Source: Ruminococcus sp.
Lineage (GTDB): Bacteria > Bacillota > Clostridia > Oscillospirales > Ruminococcaceae
Length of the DNA stretch: 64,000 bases
Reading direction: 5' to 3'
Assembly (NCBI GenBank): GCA_015066815.1
Contig: SVNR01000002.1
Location: 1 to 64,000, forward strand
The first letter of the stretch is position 1. Every line of letters begins with the position of its first letter. The notes beneath the pieces were generated by a model that saw only the letters and a list, made by a program, of their open reading frames with translations, ran no database searches and was not told the DNA's origin. The translations under genes were made by a program, and so were the position numbers. Of this stretch, positions 17,940-24,465 are shown one piece after another.

Positions 17940-19967
17940 TTAATCTCCTTTTAATACAGTTGTGATACGCTCCATACTCATTTTCCTCATCACAGCAGAA
18001 AAAATCAACAGTTCAGTCAGTACAATCAGAAGTGCGATAATGATATTGCACTTTACGAAAAAACTAAGAACCGAAATCAGCAGTATCACAGATACTTTGA
18101 AAACCATCCTATAGAAGAACACTGACCAGAACCCGTATCCGTTAAGCAACTTGACAGAAATATCCTTTGCCTGATGTATATAGTACAGAACAGAAGTATA
18201 AATCATCAGCACAATAAGGAAAAACAGATAAGTAAATGCTATAATGCTCTGAAAAACCAGAAGCTGCTTTTTCCCTTCAAGAACAATCATGAAATCATCG
18301 AAAACAGAAGGAGTTTCCAGAACGATGCGCTCAAGTCCGAATTCTTCAATGAGTGGATATATCTCCGCATAGGCATCCTGCGTCTGAGGACAATGAAAAA
18401 TCATATTTCCGCACATCCATGAGTATAGTGATTCTGCTGCCATCGGATCTACCTCTACCGGAGAAGTAACAATTATAATTACGTCTGTATAATATCCATT
18501 GTTTTCTTCACAGTCTGTTATATCAAAAGAAAACATCCGGCTTATGTCAGCGTCGTAGTACTGTATATTGACTTCCGACATCTCTATATGATAGTAGTTT
18601 CGGCATATCTTACTGATACGCTCATAATCATAGCTGTTTTCTTCAGGAAAAAGAATAGTCAGACGATCTGAAGGCAATTCTGAAGCGAGAATTTTATTAC
18701 CTTCAAAATCATATATATCACAGAATTCAACAAAATTATCATTAACCGTAATAGAAAGTCGTCCTTCAAACCCTTCTACACGTTCACCTAATCCTGATGC
18801 AAGAATACAGCCATAATCTTCATGAAGCTTCTGATAAAATCCTTCAATCCTTTCACGATATACATCCATATCCTTGTCCGGATCCTCCAGCAGAGTATAT
18901 GACGTTGTCTTGTAGTATCCCTCAAGTTTTCCGGCGTTTACGGAAATCATACGATAACCATTGTAGGCTTCCATTACAGATGGGAGCATCTGTGTAAGGT
19001 TTATCGTCAGAATAATAAATACAATAGTTTTCACTGCACACACAAATCTGAACAGATCCTTGCAGCTGCTCTTCCCTTTGATATCCTCCGCCATACTGCG
19101 TCCGGAATTGAACCAGAACGCCAGTACAAGAAGAACCATAGTGACAAGAAGGATAAAAAGCACCTTCGGAAGTATCACGCTGCAGAAAAATAATGATGAT
19201 GAAAACTCAAATATTATTCCAAGACACACAAAAACGACCAGCAGCATCACAGCAGCACACAGCAAAAATACAGGCATACAAATCCGAAGCTCACACAAAA
19301 CAATATCACGGTTGCTGTAACCGTGCGATTTTTTTACTGCGATATCATTTCGGCGTGTAAACGAATAATAAATCATTGTAATAAAGAAAAAGAAAAATGC
19401 CGAGCCAATAACAAACAAAAGGGACGACATATCATTTCCGACTGATTCTCCGACCTCTGTGCTTACCTGAATCGCTGCTTTGTTAAGCCCCTCAAAAATC
19501 TCTTCCATATGCTGATATTCAACCAACAGAGAAACAATGGAAATATCCAGTGACTGTGATTCTTCAACAGGATATATCGTCATCCTGTCACCAAACCAGC
19601 TGAAGCTATATAAAAGTCTTGATTTATCTTCTTTATAAACAGACAGCTTCTCACCCGGTCCTATTGCAGTGTTGCCGCCTTCAACGTGTAAACGTAAAGC
19701 TGATGGTACAGTATTAGTTGTGTAGTATATACTTTCATTTGGATTCTGCACAGAAATCAGAATATCCGAACCGCTGTCCGCAGCAATCTGCTTTAGTGTT
19801 TCAATAAATTCTGCGTTCGTCATACTTTCCGGAGCATGTGCAGTAACAACAACACGTCCGTCATTTATCGCATCCATATTATAAAAAGAAAACGCACAAA
19901 ACTCATAAAACAGAAACAACAGAAAGCTGAAAACAAATGAAATATAAACAAGAACTCTTTTTTTCAT
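17940..19967 (-). CDS. Large bacteriocin-associated ABC permease (DUF1430-like/FtsX-like)
   Basis: 675 aa; N-term TM, long extracytoplasmic domain, TM clusters at about 190-320 and C-term; located between the ATPase and the lactococcin-972-like gene. Confidence 0.75.
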   Translation of the reverse strand: MKKRVLVYISFVFSFLLFLFYEFCAFSFYNMDAINDGRVVVTAHAPESMTNAEFIETLKQIAADSGSDILISVQNPNESIYYTTNTVPSALRLHVEGGNTAIGPGEKLSVYKEDKSRLLYSFSWFGDRMTIYPVEESQSLDISIVSLLVEYQHMEEIFEGLNKAAIQVSTEVGESVGNDMSSLLFVIGSAFFFFFITMIYYSFTRRNDIAVKKSHGYSNRDIVLCELRICMPVFLLCAAVMLLVVFVCLGIIFEFSSSLFFCSVILPKVLFILLVTMVLLVLAFWFNSGRSMAEDIKGKSSCKDLFRFVCAVKTIVFIILTINLTQMLPSVMEAYNGYRMISVNAGKLEGYYKTTSYTLLEDPDKDMDVYRERIEGFYQKLHEDYGCILASGLGERVEGFEGRLSITVNDNFVEFCDIYDFEGNKILASELPSDRLTILFPEENSYDYERISKICRNYYHIEMSEVNIQYYDADISRMFSFDITDCEENNGYYTDVIIIVTSPVEVDPMAAESLYSWMCGNMIFHCPQTQDAYAEIYPLIEEFGLERIVLETPSVFDDFMIVLEGKKQLLVFQSIIAFTYLFFLIVLMIYTSVLYYIHQAKDISVKLLNGYGFWSVFFYRMVFKVSVILLISVLSFFVKCNIIIALLIVLTELLIFSAVMRKMSMERITTVLKGD

Positions 19968-19996
19968 TGAAATTCTCCTGAAGTTATTAAAATCTG

Positions 19997-20032
19997 CAGA
20001 AGACCGGAACCAATTATGGCACCGGCCTTCTG
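19997..20032 (-). terminator. Imperfect intercistronic hairpin between bacteriocin and permease genes (attenuator/processing site candidate)
   Basis: CAGAAGACCGGAACC ... GGCACCGGCCTTCTG; short T run on the minus strand. Confidence 0.5.
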
Positions 20033-20062
20033 TATCAATCAGATTGTAAAGCTATTATTTAA

Positions 20063-20386
20063 TTAGTCATGATCGTAATAGGAATAATCTGTCTTAGTGG
20101 ACCAGGCAATAGTAGCCTTTGCCCACGACGTATTATCATACTTAGTGCTTTTTCTGATCTGATGTGTTTTTCCATTCTTAACAGATGCACTATGCCATGT
20201 GGTGTAACCAAGAGTCATTGGAGAGTAGTGTGAATAAACATCACCTGCTATAATATTGCCTCCGCCATAATACCAAAAGCCGATGTCGGGGCTCCCAATT
20301 TTTGCACTTGCTACTGATACAGATGCTGTCGCAACAGTAGCTGCGAGCACAGCGATTGCTGCTAACTTCTTAAAATTAAATACCAT
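20063..20386 (-). CDS. Lactococcin-972-family bacteriocin precursor
   Basis: 107 aa; Sec signal with AxA site (VSVASA|KIG), no Cys; mature part VYSHYSPMTLGYTTWHSASVKNGKTHQIRKSTKYDNTSWAKATIAWSTKTDYSYYDHD matches the family pattern; genomic context. Confidence 0.82.
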   Translation of the reverse strand: MVFNFKKLAAIAVLAATVATASVSVASAKIGSPDIGFWYYGGGNIIAGDVYSHYSPMTLGYTTWHSASVKNGKTHQIRKSTKYDNTSWAKATIAWSTKTDYSYYDHD

Positions 20387-20526
20387 TTCTTCCCTATTCC
20401 TTTCTGAATCGATAATCCCGATTCTATAAAAAATTTGTGCTAATTGATCTCATCATAAGCTTTGAACAATCCATGCATTGAAAATTCAGGCACTATGATA
20501 TATCTTTAGCTATATGAAAAGCTAAC

Positions 20527-20562
20527 ACATAAATAAATCGCGCGCTATTTATTTATTTATGT
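20527..20562. promoter_or_regulatory. Inverted repeat upstream of the bacteriocin operon, candidate operator
   Basis: ACATAAATAAAT-cgcgcgctattt-ATTTATTTATGT, perfect 12-nt arms. Confidence 0.45.
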
Positions 20563-20941
20563 ATGCATTCATACCAACATAATTACAATCCTTGTAGAAT
20601 TACATCTAAAACAATACACAAGTCATCAATTTACCAATTTTTTTTATTATTATATCAGAAAAAAAATAATTAGTCAAGAATATTTATACAATATAATTTT
20701 TAATTGGATTTTTTCGTGAATTATAATATATTTCACCTAAAAATACACATTTATTCCGACAAAATCAATATTAAAAGTTTAGGTTCTTGAAAAAACAATC
20801 TCTCCGAAAAAAAGTACTTTTTAAAAAAAATATATCAAGGTATCATGTATATAATCCGAATTTAACTGACATTCTTCTTTATAAAAATCATATTGCTATA
20901 GTTCATGTTATATGTTATAATATTTACTATAACAAAAGGAC

Positions 20942-22495
20942 GTGGTAAAAATAAAGAAGCTAAGATTTTTCTGGTGTATAGCTATACTCGGAGTATGTAT
21001 CGCTTACTTTTTTGTCACTACCGTTGACAGTGTCTTCACGGTTCATGACGATATACTTACATATATGCAGGTGAAGCAGGGGGCACTATGGCAGACTGCG
21101 TTAAACGACGCGCGTCACGGCAGAATATGCCATATACCCATGACACTTCTTCTGTATATACCGTATCTTTTTAACTGTACCGTCGTTTTACGTATTTTCG
21201 GAACGGCGGCTGTTGTTTTTGATATGGCAGCACTGTATATACTTATAAAAAACAACTCCGACCGCAATACCGCCTACCTGTCATGCCTTTTATTCATCGC
21301 ATTTGCAGGGATCTCAAACCAGCATAACCTCCTTGTTTCCTATATAGCCGGACATCAGATACCTATAGGTCTTGTTCTGCTCTCCCTGAATGAATTTACT
21401 CAGTACTATGGAAACAAGCACCAGACTACGACGCTCATCAAAAGTGCCGTTTGGCTGTTTATTGCTTCTTTTCTCTATGAAGCATGTGCAGCATACATAA
21501 TTATTTTTCTGCTTATCTCGATGTACAAAAACAAAGGCAATATATTCGGAAACTGCCGTAAGATACTTTATGATACGCACTTTCATATACTGTTTCTGCT
21601 TATCTTTACTGTAATATATCTTGTATGGAGAAGCTTCTATCCATCAGACTATGACGGTGCAAATCTTTACTTCGGAAACATACCGAAAAGTATCATAACT
21701 ATGGTCATATACTCCTTGGGAATGACGCCGGGACTTCCTGCGTTTGCGATGCTCATAAAAAAGTACATCACCAAGGAAGAATTTTTCGAAGCCGCAACTC
21801 CTGCTATGCTGATTGTTCCTCTGCTCACAGCAGTAACTTTTTATTTTGTTTTTCCGAAAATCAAAAATCCTAAAAACAAAGGTACACTTGCTTTACTTTG
21901 CATAACCGCAATGCTTACTCCGAACATAATAATAAGCTTTACCCCCAAGTATGCGGAATGGACAAGCAAAAGCAGCTATTCATATGTAACGTCATACTAC
22001 AGCTACTTTTTCATGATACCACTTTTTCTTATTGTACTCAAAACTCTTTTCAAAAAAGAAACAAAAGCCGTACTCATAAGTATGAGCGTCATCGTTTTTG
22101 CAGCAGCATTTGCCGCAGCAGCAGGAAACACAGCATGGAACGTATACTTCGGAAAAAATCTTGACAGATACAGGGCTTTTGAAGCCTCAGTACAGGATGA
22201 TTTCTTTGATTCTCTTGGTGACAAAACAACAGTGTATATTCCTGATTATAAAGGTATTCATCATGACATGAATATTACAAAAGCCTTTGCCTCAATATAT
22301 ACGTCTTCGGATATACGCTTCACAAACAACCGGAACGAAATTGATTTTTCCGCACCTGTAGTTTTTCTTAAGTATGATCCGTCCTCAAAGACAATGATCG
22401 CCGGATCACTTGACAGCAGCTTTACAGCAAACGACACTTTTTACATATACGGAGAAAACAAATCTCAACCGGTAACTACTTTTGCTCTTGAATAA
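20942..22495 (+). CDS. Polytopic membrane protein of unknown function (517 aa, GTG start)
   Basis: Long ORF, RBS AAAGGA, multiple hydrophobic segments; GT-C-like layout but no motif recognised. Confidence 0.75.
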   Translation: MVKIKKLRFFWCIAILGVCIAYFFVTTVDSVFTVHDDILTYMQVKQGALWQTALNDARHGRICHIPMTLLLYIPYLFNCTVVLRIFGTAAVVFDMAALYILIKNNSDRNTAYLSCLLFIAFAGISNQHNLLVSYIAGHQIPIGLVLLSLNEFTQYYGNKHQTTTLIKSAVWLFIASFLYEACAAYIIIFLLISMYKNKGNIFGNCRKILYDTHFHILFLLIFTVIYLVWRSFYPSDYDGANLYFGNIPKSIITMVIYSLGMTPGLPAFAMLIKKYITKEEFFEAATPAMLIVPLLTAVTFYFVFPKIKNPKNKGTLALLCITAMLTPNIIISFTPKYAEWTSKSSYSYVTSYYSYFFMIPLFLIVLKTLFKKETKAVLISMSVIVFAAAFAAAAGNTAWNVYFGKNLDRYRAFEASVQDDFFDSLGDKTTVYIPDYKGIHHDMNITKAFASIYTSSDIRFTNNRNEIDFSAPVVFLKYDPSSKTMIAGSLDSSFTANDTFYIYGENKSQPVTTFALE

Positions 22496-22507
22496 AAAAA
22501 CTGTCAT

Positions 22508-22551
22508 ACAGAAACGCCGTGTGTAACGCTTGGTACACACGGCGTTTCTGT
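22508..22551. terminator. Strong inverted repeat, likely terminator
   Basis: ACAGAAACGCCGTGTGTA-acgcttgg-TACACACGGCGTTTCTGT, 18-nt perfect arms. Confidence 0.65.
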
Positions 22552-22648
22552 AGCAAGTCAAAAAAGGCTTATGAGAGATTATAGTATTTGCAACTGATAA
22601 GGCAATTGTTATTGCCACAAATATAAAACTCCAATAATTAAAATTTGT

Positions 22649-22879
22649 TTATTCGTCCGTTTCTTTATAAATGGTTATTCCAAGTATCTTGACCTCAAAG
22701 CCATCAATATAGGGCTTTACGTCATCTACTCCTGGTGCAAGTTGATGAATTTTTGTAACCTCATAGATTAACGACTTATATCTGACACTTCCACCATCCT
22801 TTAAGTTCATACGAACAGGGGTTAACAAAATCGCTAGAACAATTATAATTGTAATTACCACAAAAGTCTTCTTTTTCAT
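22649..22879 (-). CDS. Small membrane-anchored hypothetical protein (LKDGGSVRYKSLIYEVTKIH...IDGFEVKILGITIY)
   Basis: Start moved to MKKKTFVV, 9 nt after AAGGAG; N-terminal TM; conserved-looking compact domain. Confidence 0.75.
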   Translation of the reverse strand: MKKKTFVVITIIIVLAILLTPVRMNLKDGGSVRYKSLIYEVTKIHQLAPGVDDVKPYIDGFEVKILGITIYKETDE

Positions 22880-22911
22880 ACAATCACACTCCTTCGCCAA
22901 ATTGGTATTGA

Positions 22912-23343
22912 TTATTCTTCTGCCACAAAAACCATATTGCCTTCATGGCATATCTCAACAATACATTCGCAATGCTGTCGATTTGTTAAAAGATATCCGC
23001 AATATTTTGTCATGTTATAGCCGTAGGTTTCATCCACGATAGAGAAACCAAATTGCTTATATCTATCAATAAAGTCTTTCAAAAACATTTTTTCGCCTGT
23101 AAATGTACCGACATTTCCTGTAAAACCGAGCAAATAAACGTAACTTAAATCCCATTGTACATTATGAAATTCCACATATCCATTTGGTTGTCCATAAGGA
23201 GCAGCAGTTTCAACTATACCGGATTGTGTTCTCATAACAATATTATTTTCTGTAATCTGAAAAGCAATCACATTCATGTCATGCAAAGAATATGTTGAAT
23301 TGATGTTATGACGAATGGTTCTTTTCAATTTTATCCCTCCCAT
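22912..23343 (-). CDS. Hypothetical protein, immunity-protein-like size and context
   Basis: 143-aa ORF, no signal peptide, compact soluble composition; clustered with other small ORFs. Confidence 0.65.
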   Translation of the reverse strand: MGGIKLKRTIRHNINSTYSLHDMNVIAFQITENNIVMRTQSGIVETAAPYGQPNGYVEFHNVQWDLSYVYLLGFTGNVGTFTGEKMFLKDFIDRYKQFGFSIVDETYGYNMTKYCGYLLTNRQHCECIVEICHEGNMVFVAEE

Positions 23344-23363
23344 TAAATTGGTTTATCTTGGGT

Positions 23364-23819
23364 TTATCTTGTTATTGTTAAGCAATAGAACGATGGCCTT
23401 TGGGTATACATCTTGTCTGGAGTATTCCAAATTACAGCTTTGTTAATCTCTTCAATATGTTCTGTTGTCAATTCACTAATAGAGATTGTTTTTCTGTGAA
23501 TAAAAGGTCTGTCCTCATATTCATAGTAATCCATTAACCATACATGCCAAAATTCAATGCTATCAGATTTCTGCAAGGCAGTTCTTATGTATTCAATAAT
23601 TTGTTTTGCTCTGCCTTTAGTATAGTCCCATTCAAGATAAACACCATAATTCTTATCGGTGTAATCCTTGACATTCTCAAACAAAATCAAAAAATAGTTA
23701 TCATCTGCATCACCATCATTTATCGTGCCTTTATCAATGTCTATTTTGACAGGGTAATTCTGTAATGGCGCAAACTCTGTCAAAGGCATATCCGAAGCAA
23801 TAAATCTGCACGCACTCAT
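23364..23819 (-). CDS. Hypothetical soluble protein, immunity-like
   Basis: 151 aa; RBS AGGAGTGTGATTGTATG; compact acidic/aromatic composition. Confidence 0.7.
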   Translation of the reverse strand: MSACRFIASDMPLTEFAPLQNYPVKIDIDKGTINDGDADDNYFLILFENVKDYTDKNYGVYLEWDYTKGRAKQIIEYIRTALQKSDSIEFWHVWLMDYYEYEDRPFIHRKTISISELTTEHIEEINKAVIWNTPDKMYTQRPSFYCLTITR

Positions 23820-23851
23820 ACAATCACACTCCTTTTCAAATTCTTACCGTC

Positions 23852-24092
23852 CTATCTTCTCTCCTCATGATCAATATACCATTTTAAAAACTCCTCAATA
23901 TATCGTTAGTGTGGTGTAATAACATCAATATCTATCATGGAATTCCGTCTTGAAAATTCGTTTAATAATGCTTCTAATCTTTTTTATTCCATATAATCAT
24001 TAACAATATATTCAAGAGGCATTCCTGATTTATGTAATAAAACAGCTGATAAGACTCCTGTTCTGTCTTTTCCTGATTGCAGAAATAAAAAA
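23852..24092 (-). pseudogene. Protein-tyrosine phosphatase (Y_phosphatase3-like) fragment with two in-frame stops
   Basis: Minus-strand translation LFLQSGKDRTGVLSAVLLHKSGMPLEYIVNDYME*KRLEALLNEFSRRNSMIDIDVITPH*RYIEEFLKWYIDHEERR*; GKDRTGVLSA is the P-loop of bacterial tyrosine phosphatases. Confidence 0.7.
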
Positions 24093-24143
24093 GACAATAC
24101 CCGAAATAACTTCTCCGCTTCACTTTGTTTTTGACACCGCTTC

Positions 24144-24262
24144 TTAAAAGGAGAGGCTTATACTACTCAAGATATAATTCAACTTGTACCTATAAGTTAA
24201 ATTCAGAGGAAAATATTGCTCTCCTTTTAAGGAGAGCTGTCAGCGAAGCTGACTGAGAGGTT
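24144..24262. repeat. MITE-like/palindromic element
   Basis: TTAAAAGGAGAG (24144-24155) inverted at CTCTCCTTTTAA (24219-24230); then GTCAGC-GAA-GCTGAC hairpin and GACTGAGAGG. Confidence 0.5.
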
Positions 24263-24387
24263 ACATTATAAGAGTAATTCATTTATTGGTTCAGCTGAAT
24301 AATAACACTCCGGATAAATTTGTCGTTCACTATAGCTATAAGCCGATTATAGCAAAAACATCCGGAAAAGTCAATGACACCAAAACC

Positions 24388-24426
24388 TAAAAGCCACTTT
24401 TGAATTAATATCAAAAGTGGCTTTTA
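24388..24426. terminator. Terminator
   Basis: TAAAAGCCACTTTTGA-attaata-TCAAAAGTGGCTTTTA, perfect 16-nt arms. Confidence 0.85.
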
Positions 24427-24465
24427 TCTAACTTACCGCCTTAACGTAGGTTTTTTTGGAGCTTA

